Shown here one piece after another: positions 41,443 to 51,740 of a stretch of DNA of 64,000 bases. The notes beneath the pieces are model-generated. The model worked only from the letters and a program-made list of their open reading frames with translations. It was not told the origin of the DNA and made no database searches. This DNA is from an uncultured Methylococcales bacterium (GTDB lineage Bacteria > Pseudomonadota > Gammaproteobacteria > Methylococcales > Methylomonadaceae). Both the position numbers and the translations under genes were made by a program. The stretch's first letter is position 1. Every line of letters starts with the position of its first letter. The stretch spans positions 1 through 64,000 of the forward strand of contig CAJVZC010000003.1 of NCBI GenBank assembly GCA_913019935.1. The letters run 5' to 3'.

Positions 41443-42942
41443 ATGGAATTTTCGCTAATAACATCGCCCGCTGAATCTACACATATTGACTGTCTTATTT
41501 TAGGCATTTTTGAGAATCATAGGCATAGCCAAGAAAGTTCAGAGTTTAACACGCAAACGCAAGGTCTCATTGACAACCTCATTAAACGCGACAGTTTTGA
41601 TGGAACTCTGGGTAAAACGCTAACCATAAACTTCATTCCAAACCATACATATCAGCGTTGTGTACTGGTTGGATTAGGCCGTCAAGACCAACCTATTTCC
41701 AGTAAAAATTACCGCAAAGTATTAACTAGCGCCATCAAGGCATTAAACAACACTCCGGCAACTTCTGCTACTTGTTGCCTAACAGAAACGCCTGTTGAAA
41801 ATCAAAATTACGCTTGGAAAACACGTCAAGTTGTTGAAATTTTTCAGGGCTCCTGTTATCAATTTGGCGACTTAAAAAGTAACTTTGAAAGCACTATCAA
41901 ATTAACCCATATCGCTATAGCCACACCCAAAGATAACTTATTAGATGGTGAAATCGGACTAACACAAGGTATTGCCTTAGCAAATGCCGTAGAATTCACA
42001 AAAAACCTTGCAGACTCTCCCGGAAACATCTGCACGCCAAGCCATCTCGCTGAAAAAGCTTTAGCCCTCAGTGAGCAAAACAACCACCTTTCCACTGACA
42101 TCCTCGAAGAGGACGAAATGGCCGAATTAGGCATGGGCGCACTGCTCTCGGTTAGCCGTGGTAGTCGTCAACCGGCTAAATTAATCATCTTGAATTACCA
42201 AGGTGGCAAGCCAGAATCAAATCCCATTGTCTTAGTCGGCAAAGGCTTAACCTTCGATGCCGGCGGCATATCACTTAAACCCAGCGCCGGTATGGACGAA
42301 ATGAAATATGATATGTGTGGCGGCGCCAGTGTATTAGGTGTCTTTCAGGCACTCTCAGAACTCAATTTACCACTCAATGTTATTGGCCTGGTTCCAACCT
42401 CTGAAAACATGCCCGACGGTGATGCCAACAAACCCGGTGATATTGTGACGAGTATGTCTGGGCAAACTATCGAAATACTGAATACCGATGCAGAAGGCAG
42501 ACTCATTCTATGCGACACCCTGACTTATGCTGAGCGATTCAACCCCGAAGTGGTCATTGACCTAGCCACACTCACTGGCGCTTGCATTACTGCTTTAGGT
42601 CGCCACCCTAGTGGATTGTTAGGCAACGACGACGCTCTATGTGCTGATTTACTTTCAGCTGGAACCACAGCCTGCGACCCAGTTTGGCGTTTACCCCTTT
42701 GGGAAGAATACCAAGATCAATTAAAATCGAATTTTGCCGACATGGCCAATATTGGCGGCCCTGCTGGTGGCACTATTACAGCCGCCTGCTTCCTCTCACG
42801 TTTCAGCAAGAATTTCCGCTGGGCGCATTTAGATATTGCCGGCACAGCATGGAAATCTGGCGACCAAAAAGGCGCCACCGGTCGCCCTGTACCTCTACTC
42901 ACACAATTCTTAATCGATTTTTCCAACAATGCCTGCAATTGA
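41443..42942 (+). CDS. pepA: leucyl aminopeptidase
   Basis: NLADSPGNICTPSHLAE, VGKGLTFDAGGISLKPSAGMDEMKYDMCGGASVLG, NTDAEGRLILCD. Confidence 0.97.
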   Translation: MEFSLITSPAESTHIDCLILGIFENHRHSQESSEFNTQTQGLIDNLIKRDSFDGTLGKTLTINFIPNHTYQRCVLVGLGRQDQPISSKNYRKVLTSAIKALNNTPATSATCCLTETPVENQNYAWKTRQVVEIFQGSCYQFGDLKSNFESTIKLTHIAIATPKDNLLDGEIGLTQGIALANAVEFTKNLADSPGNICTPSHLAEKALALSEQNNHLSTDILEEDEMAELGMGALLSVSRGSRQPAKLIILNYQGGKPESNPIVLVGKGLTFDAGGISLKPSAGMDEMKYDMCGGASVLGVFQALSELNLPLNVIGLVPTSENMPDGDANKPGDIVTSMSGQTIEILNTDAEGRLILCDTLTYAERFNPEVVIDLATLTGACITALGRHPSGLLGNDDALCADLLSAGTTACDPVWRLPLWEEYQDQLKSNFADMANIGGPAGGTITAACFLSRFSKNFRWAHLDIAGTAWKSGDQKGATGRPVPLLTQFLIDFSNNACN

Positions 42943-43357
42943 TTTCTATATTCTCACGACCACCAGCGAACAAAAACGTTATCAATTTGTTTGCAAACTA
43001 GCCGAGAAGATTTTTAAACAAAAGCAAAAAGCTTTTTTTCTAACACCTTCAATTCAAGCCAGTGAAACCCTCGATGCCTTGTTATGGACATACAAGGCAA
43101 GTAGCTTTATCCCGCATCATATCGCTCAAGAAAAAAAACCTTCAATGAATGAGCAGTTACTCATTGGCGACCAAAACATCCCTCAAGATTGGCGCGATAC
43201 ACTAGTCAACTTAACCGATCAACGCGTTCCCAATATAGAAAAACTAAACCGCATTATTGAGATCATTGATGCCAATGACACGCATAGAGAGGCAGGCCGA
43301 CAACGTTATCGGTACTATAAAAGCATGAATTTACAACCCAACACACATAAAATTTAA
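42929..43357 (+). CDS. holC: DNA polymerase III subunit chi
   Basis: Chi-like FYILTTTSEQKRYQFVCKLAEKIFKQKQKAFFLT ... LLWTYKASSFIPH; between pepA and valS as expected. Confidence 0.88.
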   Translation: MPAIDFYILTTTSEQKRYQFVCKLAEKIFKQKQKAFFLTPSIQASETLDALLWTYKASSFIPHHIAQEKKPSMNEQLLIGDQNIPQDWRDTLVNLTDQRVPNIEKLNRIIEIIDANDTHREAGRQRYRYYKSMNLQPNTHKI

Positions 43358-43441
43358 CCTTTTTTCGCTGAACCAATTTAGCTTCGAGCCACAATCAGGT
43401 TAAAATAAAAAAATTTACTTCGCTTAATTTAAATTATCCTC

Positions 43442-46252
43442 ATGGAAAAAACCTATAACCCACACACAATAGAACAAAACTGGTACCGCCACTGGGAGGA
43501 TAAGGGCTATTTCTCACCTCAAGAAGGTGAAAATGCCTACTGCATCATGATTCCTCCTCCCAATGTAACGGGTAGTCTACATATGGGGCATGCCTTTCAA
43601 GACACTATCATGGATATCCTAACGCGTTTCCATCGTATGCAAGGCGACTCGACCCTATGGCAAGTAGGAACTGACCACGCTGGAATCGCAACGCAAATGG
43701 TTGTCGAGCGACTGATAGAAAGTGAGGGAAAAACACGCTTTGATTACGGTCGAGCCCCCTTCATTAAAAAAGTATGGGAATGGAAAGAAGAATCGGGCGG
43801 CACGATCACCCAACAACTTCGACGTATGGGATCCTCCCTCGATTGGTCAAGAGAACGCTTTACTATGGATGAAGGGCTTTCTGAAGCCGTGCAAGAAGTT
43901 TTTATAACACTTTACCGTGAAGGACTTATTTACCGCGGTAAAAGACTCGTTAACTGGGATCCTGTCCTGCATACCGCAGTTTCAGACCTTGAAGTACTCT
44001 CTGAAGAAGAAAACGGCTCTTTATGGCATATGCGCTACCCGCTCAGCGACGGTTCTGGCCATATGGTGGTCGCCACAACCCGTCCTGAAACTATGCTGGG
44101 TGACTTCGCCGTAGCCGTTCACCCTGACGATGAACGTTATCAACATCTCATCGGAACATGGGTTAAATTGCCACTAACCAACCGAGAAATACCTATCATT
44201 GCTGACAGCTATGTAGATCCAGAATTTGGTACCGGTTGCGTCAAGATTACTCCAGCCCATGATTTTAATGATTATGACGTCTGGCTACGCCACCGTGATC
44301 AATCGACTATTCAGGCCTTACCGCATGGCGGACTTATTAACCTTTTCACGCCTAATGCAACCATCCGAGAAAATGACAGTACCGAAGATCAATTAATTCC
44401 AGCTGCCTACGTCGGTCTTGATCGTTTCGATGCCCGTAAAAAGATTATTCACGACCTTGACGCCCTAGGTCTACTGGATAAAATTGAAGACCATAAATTA
44501 ATGGTTCCGCGTGGTGATAGAACCCATTCCATTATTGAACCGCTATTAACCGATCAATGGTACGTTAAAACAAAACCACTCGCTGAGCCTGCCATTGCTG
44601 CTGTTGAAAATGGTGATATCCGCTTCGTCCCTGATAACTGGAAAAACACCTATTTCGAATGGATGAACAATATTCAAGATTGGTGTATTTCGCGACAAAT
44701 ATGGTGGGGTCATCGTATCCCGGCTTGGTATGATGATAACGGCACTATCTATGTAGGACGTTCTGAAGCAGAAATTCGCCAACAACACCAACTGTCAAAT
44801 GACATCTCACTTCGACAAGACCCAGATGTTCTAGATACGTGGTTTTCATCGGCACTGTGGCCTTTTTCAACACTCGGTTGGCCAGAAAAAACAGCTGAAC
44901 TCGATCAATACTACCCCACCAGCGTCTTAGTCACTGGCTTTGACATCATCTTTTTTTGGGTCGCCAGAATGATCATGATGGGACTCAAATTTATGGGGGA
45001 CGTACCCTTCAAGGATGTTTATGTTCATGGCCTAGTGCGTGATTCTGAAGGTCAGAAAATGTCTAAATCAAAAGGCAATGTCCTCAATCCAATTCACGTC
45101 ATTGATGGCATTGACCTTGAAAGCTTAGTCAACAAACGAACATCTGACATGATGCAACCCCATCTATCAGAAAAAATAGAACGTGCGACGCGCAAAAGTT
45201 ACCCTGATGGTATTCCCGGTTATGGAACCGACGCTTTACGCTTTACCTTTGCTTCTATTGCCTCAACAGGACGAGATATTCGGTTAGATAGCCATCGGAT
45301 AGAAGGTTACCGTAATTTCTGTAACAAACTATGGAATGCGGCACGTTATGTTTTAATGAATACAGAGAATCAAGATAATGGTACGAACAATAATGTCATT
45401 GAATTTTCTCAAGCTGACTACTGGATAACCTCTCGCTTTCAACAAGTTGTCACGGTGACCACTGAGGCCATTGATAATTATCGGTTCGACCTTGCCGCCC
45501 AAGCCATTTATGACTTTACCTGGAATGAATATTGTGACTGGTATCTTGAATTAGCCAAAATATCTTTGCAAGATGGCAATCCAGAACAACAACGCGGCAC
45601 CCGAAAAACACTGGTATCAACGCTGGAAAAATTACTCCGCTTAGCACACCCTTTCATGCCTTTTATCACCGAAGAGATCTGGCAACGTGTTGCACCACTA
45701 ACCGGCAATCATGACGACTCAATTATGTTGCAGTCATACCCCAAGACCGACAGTCAACTTATCAATAACACAGCCATCACAGAAATTACCTGGGTTATGA
45801 ATTTCATTCTCGGTATACGCCGTATTCGTGGTGAAATGAATATTGCTCCCGGTAAAAAACTTAATGTTCTCTTACAACACGGCACCCCTGAGGACCGTGA
45901 GTTAACGCATTCAGCGCAGCACTTTTTAACTAAACTAGGCCGCCTCGAATCCATTACGTGGCTAGAAAACAGTGAAATACCTCCTGAATCAGCTATTGCT
46001 TTAGTGGGTACCTTACAAATTTTAATCCCCATGTCAGGTCTAATCGATAAAGCGGCAGAAATAAGTCGCCTTGAGAAAGAAATAGTAAAAGTCAGCAAAG
46101 AACTCCCTCGTATTGAAGGAAAACTGAAAAACCCTAATTTCATCGACCGCGCACCACAATCCGTCATTGATAAAGAAAAAGAAAAACTAACAAACCTAAA
46201 CCTTTCACTCTCACAATTAAACGAACAACTTCAAAAAATAACACAACTCTAA
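43442..46252 (+). CDS. valS: valine--tRNA ligase
   Basis: [27 protein letters not shown]-like motif, [14 protein letters not shown]. Confidence 0.98.
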   Translation: MEKTYNPHTIEQNWYRHWEDKGYFSPQEGENAYCIMIPPPNVTGSLHMGHAFQDTIMDILTRFHRMQGDSTLWQVGTDHAGIATQMVVERLIESEGKTRFDYGRAPFIKKVWEWKEESGGTITQQLRRMGSSLDWSRERFTMDEGLSEAVQEVFITLYREGLIYRGKRLVNWDPVLHTAVSDLEVLSEEENGSLWHMRYPLSDGSGHMVVATTRPETMLGDFAVAVHPDDERYQHLIGTWVKLPLTNREIPIIADSYVDPEFGTGCVKITPAHDFNDYDVWLRHRDQSTIQALPHGGLINLFTPNATIRENDSTEDQLIPAAYVGLDRFDARKKIIHDLDALGLLDKIEDHKLMVPRGDRTHSIIEPLLTDQWYVKTKPLAEPAIAAVENGDIRFVPDNWKNTYFEWMNNIQDWCISRQIWWGHRIPAWYDDNGTIYVGRSEAEIRQQHQLSNDISLRQDPDVLDTWFSSALWPFSTLGWPEKTAELDQYYPTSVLVTGFDIIFFWVARMIMMGLKFMGDVPFKDVYVHGLVRDSEGQKMSKSKGNVLNPIHVIDGIDLESLVNKRTSDMMQPHLSEKIERATRKSYPDGIPGYGTDALRFTFASIASTGRDIRLDSHRIEGYRNFCNKLWNAARYVLMNTENQDNGTNNNVIEFSQADYWITSRFQQVVTVTTEAIDNYRFDLAAQAIYDFTWNEYCDWYLELAKISLQDGNPEQQRGTRKTLVSTLEKLLRLAHPFMPFITEEIWQRVAPLTGNHDDSIMLQSYPKTDSQLINNTAITEITWVMNFILGIRRIRGEMNIAPGKKLNVLLQHGTPEDRELTHSAQHFLTKLGRLESITWLENSEIPPESAIALVGTLQILIPMSGLIDKAAEISRLEKEIVKVSKELPRIEGKLKNPNFIDRAPQSVIDKEKEKLTNLNLSLSQLNEQLQKITQL

Positions 46253-46296
46253 GCGCCAATAACAACCCATATATTTCAAACAAATAGTAGACAATA

Positions 46297-46339
46297 CGAC
46301 TATTCCTTCTATCTTTAACAAGATCAAAAGGAATAGTCG
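46297..46339 (+). promoter_or_regulatory. long inverted repeat overlapping the pilB Shine-Dalgarno
   Basis: CGACTATTCCTT (46297-46308) / AAGGAATAGTCG (46328-46339), 12-bp perfect arms, inner stem ATCTT TAAC AAGAT (46311-46324); right arm contains AAGGA nine bases before GTG 46342. Confidence 0.6.
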
Positions 46340-46341
46340 CC

Positions 46342-48057
46342 GTGGAAACCAAAACCGTACCTAAAATAAAATTCGGACTCATTAGAACCCTTATTACCAA
46401 AGGGCTTCTCAATGAAACAGATACACCCGAACTTATTAAACAAGCTAAGAAAAAAAAGATCTCAGTACTGCGCTATATTCTGAACCAACAACTTGTTGAC
46501 AGTACGAGTATTGCAATGACGGCTGTTGAAGAATTCGGCTTATCCTATTTAGATATTGATGCTATCGATGTACTCAAACTACCCCTTTCAGAATTAACAA
46601 ATTCATTAATTCGAAAACACCAAGTTTTACCGTTATTTAAGCGCAATAACACCTTATTTATTGCTTTATCGGACCCAACCAATAGCCACACCCTCAATCA
46701 AATAAAATTTCACACCCGCCAACAGACCGAAATTATTATTGTTGAAGATCATAAGCTCACTGCAAAGATACAGGTCTGCCTTGATGCTCAGGAAACAACC
46801 ATCGAAGAAATACTGGATGAAAACATCAGTATTATCGAAGAGGAAGACCCTGTTGATGTACCACAAAATCAAGTCGATAACTCACCCGAAATTGATGACG
46901 CGCCTATTGTTCGATTCGTCAAACAAATTCTCGTAGATGCCATCAAAAAAGGCGCCTCCGATATTCATGTTGAACCTTACGAGCACTTCTTTAGAATCCG
47001 ATTCCGGGCTGATGGCATTTTACAAGAAATTGCAACCCCGCCTAGCAATATGGCCAACCGCATGATTTCACGCATAAAAGTCATGGCAAAAATGGACATT
47101 GCCGTACGTCGTATCCCTCAAGACGGTCGAATAAAAATCAAATTATCGAAAGATGAATTTATCGACTTCCGTGTCAATACATGCCCTACTTTATACGGTG
47201 AGAAAGTAGTGCTTAGAATCTTAGATCCCAGTAGTGCTAAATTAGGTATTGAAGCGCTCGGTTTCGAAAAAGAACAAATGAAACACTTCATTCATGCGAT
47301 CAATCAACCCTATGGTTTAATCCTGATTACTGGCCCAACAGGTAGCGGGAAAACAGTCACATTGTATACGGCACTTAATATCCTCAATTCACCGCAGCTC
47401 AATATATCAACAGCCGAAGATCCTGTTGAAATAACGTTACCAGGCATTAATCAGGTCAACATGAACCCTAAAGCTGGCATTGACTTTTCTACCGCACTAC
47501 GCGCATTCCTAAGGCAGGACCCCGATGTCATTATGGTCGGTGAAATCAGAGACCAAGAAACCGCTGAAATATCAGTCAAGGCAGCACAAACGGGCCATTT
47601 AGTCCTTTCGACCTTACACACCAATGATGCCCCGCAAACACTGAACCGCCTCATTCAAATGGGGATTCCTCCCTACAATATTATTTCATCAATACAATTA
47701 ATTGTTGCTCAACGACTACTCCGTAAATTATGTGAACACTGCAAAAACCCTGAGACGCTGCCTGATCAAATCTTACTGGATACCGGGTTTACTCAAGACT
47801 CACTTAAAGAACTAACACTCTTTAGTGCTCAAGGCTGTAAACATTGCAATCACGGTTATATCGGCCGAATAGGCATCTATCAAGTAATGCCTATCAGTCA
47901 TAGCATGCAGAAACTTATTTTAAACAACTGCGATTCCAGTCAACTGGAAGCACAATGCCAATCAGAAAATATTTTAAATTTAAGACAATCAGCCCTGGTA
48001 AAAGTCGGCACCGGCATCACCAGTCTCGAAGAAGTTAACAGGGTCACAAGAGGTTAA
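46342..48057 (+). CDS. pilB: type IV pilus assembly ATPase PilB
   Basis: GTG start; GASDIHVEPYEHFFRIRFRADG, LITGPTGSGKTVTLYTAL, FLRQDPDVIMVGEIRDQETAEIS, LRKLCEHCK...GCKHCNHGYIGRIGIYQVM. Confidence 0.95.
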   Translation: METKTVPKIKFGLIRTLITKGLLNETDTPELIKQAKKKKISVLRYILNQQLVDSTSIAMTAVEEFGLSYLDIDAIDVLKLPLSELTNSLIRKHQVLPLFKRNNTLFIALSDPTNSHTLNQIKFHTRQQTEIIIVEDHKLTAKIQVCLDAQETTIEEILDENISIIEEEDPVDVPQNQVDNSPEIDDAPIVRFVKQILVDAIKKGASDIHVEPYEHFFRIRFRADGILQEIATPPSNMANRMISRIKVMAKMDIAVRRIPQDGRIKIKLSKDEFIDFRVNTCPTLYGEKVVLRILDPSSAKLGIEALGFEKEQMKHFIHAINQPYGLILITGPTGSGKTVTLYTALNILNSPQLNISTAEDPVEITLPGINQVNMNPKAGIDFSTALRAFLRQDPDVIMVGEIRDQETAEISVKAAQTGHLVLSTLHTNDAPQTLNRLIQMGIPPYNIISSIQLIVAQRLLRKLCEHCKNPETLPDQILLDTGFTQDSLKELTLFSAQGCKHCNHGYIGRIGIYQVMPISHSMQKLILNNCDSSQLEAQCQSENILNLRQSALVKVGTGITSLEEVNRVTRG

Positions 48058-48061
48058 CCCA

Positions 48062-49282
48062 ATGGCTAAAAACAATACACCGAGTGAATATATTTGGCGC
48101 GGCATTGACACTACAACAGGCCTTCCCACTAAAGGCACTATTAGCAGCCCAAATTTAATCAGTGCACAGACAGAACTTCGTCGCCAAGGCACACGAATCA
48201 TCAATATAAAGATTAAACCCAAACCCCTACTAACCGCACGAAAGAAAAAAATAACCAGCAAAGATATTGCTATTTTAAGTCGGCAATTAGCGACTATGTT
48301 GGAAGCTGGTGTTCCATTAGTGCAAGCCTTTGAAATTACAGGCAAAGGCCATGACAATGAAAGTATGAAAGCATTACTACTTGATATCAAACAAGACATT
48401 GAAAACGGCTTATCGTTTACCGAAGCACTCGAAAAAAGACCCGACTATTTTGATGACCTCTTCTGTAGTCTAGTGGCAGCTGGTGAACAAGCCGGTGTTT
48501 TAGAAACCTTACTCGATAAAATTGCAACATACAAAGAAAAAACCGAGTCACTCAAAGCAAAAATAAAAAAAGCACTGACTTATCCAATCGCCGTACTGGT
48601 TGTCGCGGCCTTAGTCACCGCAATACTACTGCTTTTCGTAGTTCCTGTCTTTGAAGAGCTTTTCCAAGACTTTGGCGCCGATCTACCACTGTTTACCCGT
48701 TTAGTTATTGACCTATCCCAATGGTTACAAGCCTATTGGTGGCTTGTATTAAGTGTCTTGTCAGTAATCATAATGACTTTACGCTTTTATCATAAGCGCT
48801 CGGCTCGTTTTCGTCATACCCTTGATCGCATGTACTTGCATATTCCGGTGATTGGCCCCATTCTCCGTAAAGCGGCTATCGCTCGCTTTGCCCGGACGCT
48901 ATCAACAATGTCAACAGCCGGCGTTCCCTTAGTAGATGCTCTAACCTCTGTTTCTGGTGCAACCGGCAATCATGTCTATTGCCAACAGGTCCTTGTTATT
49001 CGCGATAAAGTGTCAACGGGGCAACAACTACAACTCAGTATGCAACAGACTGGAGTTTTCCCTTTTCTTATTATTCAAATGGTTGCTATTGGTGAAGAAT
49101 CAGGTTCTATGGACAAAATGCTTAGCAAAGTAGCTGATTTTTATGAAGAAGAAATTGATAATGCTGTTGATAACCTAAGTGACTTACTCGAACCTTTAAT
49201 CATGGTTATTCTAGGCGGATTGGTTGGCAGCCTAGTGGTTGCGATGTATCTCCCTATTTTTAAGTTAGGATCCGTCATTTAA
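48062..49282 (+). CDS. pilC: type IV pilus assembly inner membrane protein PilC (type II secretion system F family)
   Basis: FSRQLATMLEAGVPLVQAFEI-like, SFTEALEKRPDYFDDLFCSLVAAGEQAGVLE, AIARFARTLSTMSTAGVPLVDALTSV. Confidence 0.94.
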   Translation: MAKNNTPSEYIWRGIDTTTGLPTKGTISSPNLISAQTELRRQGTRIINIKIKPKPLLTARKKKITSKDIAILSRQLATMLEAGVPLVQAFEITGKGHDNESMKALLLDIKQDIENGLSFTEALEKRPDYFDDLFCSLVAAGEQAGVLETLLDKIATYKEKTESLKAKIKKALTYPIAVLVVAALVTAILLLFVVPVFEELFQDFGADLPLFTRLVIDLSQWLQAYWWLVLSVLSVIIMTLRFYHKRSARFRHTLDRMYLHIPVIGPILRKAAIARFARTLSTMSTAGVPLVDALTSVSGATGNHVYCQQVLVIRDKVSTGQQLQLSMQQTGVFPFLIIQMVAIGEESGSMDKMLSKVADFYEEEIDNAVDNLSDLLEPLIMVILGGLVGSLVVAMYLPIFKLGSVI

Positions 49283-49397
49283 ACGCCAAATCAGCGCTCC
49301 GGACAGCCCTAATTTTTATCCTGATTAAGTTTCCTAAACGTTATAATGTCATTTAAAATTTATTTTTTGATTATAACGGCCATTCAAATAATTAATT

Positions 49398-50003
49398 ATG
49401 CTAAAAATTGGACTCACTGGTGGCATTGGTAGTGGTAAAAGCACGGCCGCAAATCATTTTGAGTCACTAGGCGTTCCTGTTATTGATGCCGATGAAATAG
49501 CCCATCAACTCACACAACGCGGACAACCTGCCCTACAACAAATAGCCGTACATTTTAATTCCTGTATCGATAGCCAAGGGCACTTACTACGAGCCGAACT
49601 ACGCGAACTAATCTTCTCAAACCCTACTCAAAAACAACGTTTAGAAAATATTCTTCACCCCCTCATTCGCAACGAAATACTGGCGCAACTACTACAATTA
49701 AAAAGTGACTACGCGGTACTGTGCATCCCGTTACTCGTCGAGAAAAACTTATTTAACTGGGTTGATAGAACGCTTGTCATTGACTGCCCAGAAGCACTCC
49801 AGATTAACCGCGTTCAAAAAAGAAACAACCTATCAATACCTCAAATTAAAAAAATTATCGATTGCCAAGCCTCACCAGAATCCCGGTTATCAGAGGCTAA
49901 TGATATAATTACCAATAATGGTAGCACTCAAGAACTTGCAGAAGCCGTCAAAAAACTGCACAATTTCTATCAATCACTATGCAACCCCTTAACTGATCAA
50001 TAG
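49398..50003 (+). CDS. coaE: dephospho-CoA kinase
   Basis: LKIGLTGGIGSGKSTAANHFESLGVPVIDADEIAHQL, HPLIRNEI. Confidence 0.96.
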   Translation: MLKIGLTGGIGSGKSTAANHFESLGVPVIDADEIAHQLTQRGQPALQQIAVHFNSCIDSQGHLLRAELRELIFSNPTQKQRLENILHPLIRNEILAQLLQLKSDYAVLCIPLLVEKNLFNWVDRTLVIDCPEALQINRVQKRNNLSIPQIKKIIDCQASPESRLSEANDIITNNGSTQELAEAVKKLHNFYQSLCNPLTDQ

Positions 50004-50006
50004 TCC

Positions 50007-50780
50007 GTGAATACATTCCTATCCTACGAATTTCCGCTCAAAGAACGCATTCGACTCTTTATGCGTCTGGAACACCTTTTTCAACAATTTGACCATTGCT
50101 TACAGGGTACAACTGTTTGGGATCGACGTGCTGCAATTGATGGGCTTCATTCAATTATTACTTTATTTGCACGAAACGATATTAAATCCGCGATTTTAAA
50201 AGAATTAGAGCGTCACACCTCAATCTTAACAATGATCTCTAAGAATGAAGATGTTGATGATTCCAAACTAGAATCTATCTTACAAGAACTACAAACCGTC
50301 AGCCAATCGCTCTACCAATGTAACGGGAAAATAGGGATCGCTATTATTGAGGGTAACGAACTTTTAAAATCCGTTACCCAACGAACCTCTATTCCAGGTG
50401 GCAGTTGCTCTTTTGATCTCCCTGGATTTCATTATTGGTTAGAACAAAGCCCAGACCAGCAACGCAATGACCTTAATAAATGGTCTGAGTCATTTTCTGA
50501 CATTCGCCATGCTATCGATCTCGTACTAAAATTTATTCGCCAAAGCAGCACGCCTTCTCAAGAGATTGCAAAAATGGGCTTTTATCAAAATAACCTAAGC
50601 CAATCCTCTTCCTACCAGCTCATCCAAATACGTGTCGATAGAACCATCCCCTGTTATGCTGAAATCAGTGGTGGCAAGCATCGTTTCTCAATTCGCTTCA
50701 TGATACCTTCTAAAGATGGCGGACGACCGACTCAAACACAAGCGGATATTCCTTTTGAAATTACGCGTTGTTTATTATAA
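50007..50780 (+). CDS. zapD: cell division protein ZapD
   Basis: GTG start; FLSYEFPLKERIRLFMRLEHLFQQ, SIPGGSCSFDLPGFHYWL, ISGGKHRFSIRFM. Confidence 0.94.
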   Translation: MNTFLSYEFPLKERIRLFMRLEHLFQQFDHCLQGTTVWDRRAAIDGLHSIITLFARNDIKSAILKELERHTSILTMISKNEDVDDSKLESILQELQTVSQSLYQCNGKIGIAIIEGNELLKSVTQRTSIPGGSCSFDLPGFHYWLEQSPDQQRNDLNKWSESFSDIRHAIDLVLKFIRQSSTPSQEIAKMGFYQNNLSQSSSYQLIQIRVDRTIPCYAEISGGKHRFSIRFMIPSKDGGRPTQTQADIPFEITRCLL

Positions 50781-50805
50781 ATACCGCCCCACAAAAAAAT
50801 ACTCT

Positions 50806-51738
50806 CTACACTAAAAAAGCACGAATTCCTGCTACCCCTTGTCCTCCGCATTCATAGACTGATGTCAAATCGGAGTCCATCATTCCACCCAATGCATAAA
50901 CAGGTATATTTACTTGTGCAACTAATTCCTGAAAATACAACCAACCCAGTGGTTTAGCTTCAGGGTGAGTAGCAGTGCTTTTTACCGGAGCTAAAACCAC
51001 AAAATCTACACCGATCGCTTCTGCCTGTTGCAATTCAGCACGGTTGTGACAAGAGGCTCCCACCCAACCCTCAACCTCAGGGCGTTGATCAAGTGCCATT
51101 AAATCCTTACTGGTTAAATGTAAATTAGCTATTGGAAAATCACCGACCCGAAGAGCAGAGTTCACCATTAATATCACCTGATTCTTCTTACAAAAAAACG
51201 TTGCGTATTCAAGTAACTCTTGCAAATCAGTTGCGGCCACTAATTTTGTTCGCAACTGAATCAATTTAACGTTGTTCTCAACTAAATGAGGCAGTGTTCT
51301 TTGAAGTGAAACTAGACTGTCATCACCGACTATCGGATAGTGACTCGGCAATTGGATGGCATTAACAATAGCGTTATTAGCTGCAGGAAAGGCATAATGC
51401 TTTAAAGCCTCAACAGGCACCCAACGAATAACTTGACCTTCATTAGAGCAAACAGGCCCCATAAACGCATCAACTTTCCAGACCCACAACTTTACCCGTA
51501 AATCAGAATATTGATGATTGATAGCAATCAATGGCCTTGCACCTTTGACGCTCAACCCTAACTCTTCTTTAAGTTCCCGAATTAGGGCGCCCTCAGCGGT
51601 TTCTCCCCGTTCCAACTTACCTCCAGGAAACTCCCAGCGGTCACCTTGATGCACTGACTTGGGCCGATAGGCAATAAGCACTTCACCGCGCGCATTCGTG
51701 ACAACACCCACGGCCACCTGCAAGGTATCATCAGACAC
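50806..51738 (-). CDS. Nudix family hydrolase with C-terminal thiamine phosphate synthase-like domain (MutT-ThiE fusion)
   Basis: Nudix box GGKLERGETAEGALIRELKEELGL; ThiE-like LIQLRTKLVAATDLQELLEYA ... GASCHNRAELQQAEAIGVDFVVLAPVKSTATHP ... PVYALGGM. Confidence 0.93.
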   Translation of the reverse strand: MSDDTLQVAVGVVTNARGEVLIAYRPKSVHQGDRWEFPGGKLERGETAEGALIRELKEELGLSVKGARPLIAINHQYSDLRVKLWVWKVDAFMGPVCSNEGQVIRWVPVEALKHYAFPAANNAIVNAIQLPSHYPIVGDDSLVSLQRTLPHLVENNVKLIQLRTKLVAATDLQELLEYATFFCKKNQVILMVNSALRVGDFPIANLHLTSKDLMALDQRPEVEGWVGASCHNRAELQQAEAIGVDFVVLAPVKSTATHPEAKPLGWLYFQELVAQVNIPVYALGGMMDSDLTSVYECGGQGVAGIRAFLV

Positions 51739-51740
51739 AT

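Noticed and set aside
45754-46167. 137-aa minus-strand ORF within valS 3' end
   Set aside because: Antisense shadow ORF over valS coding sequence with no recognisable domain.
47989-48399. 136-aa minus-strand ORF spanning the pilB/pilC junction
   Set aside because: Antisense to two well-supported genes; no ribosome-binding site or family match by eye.
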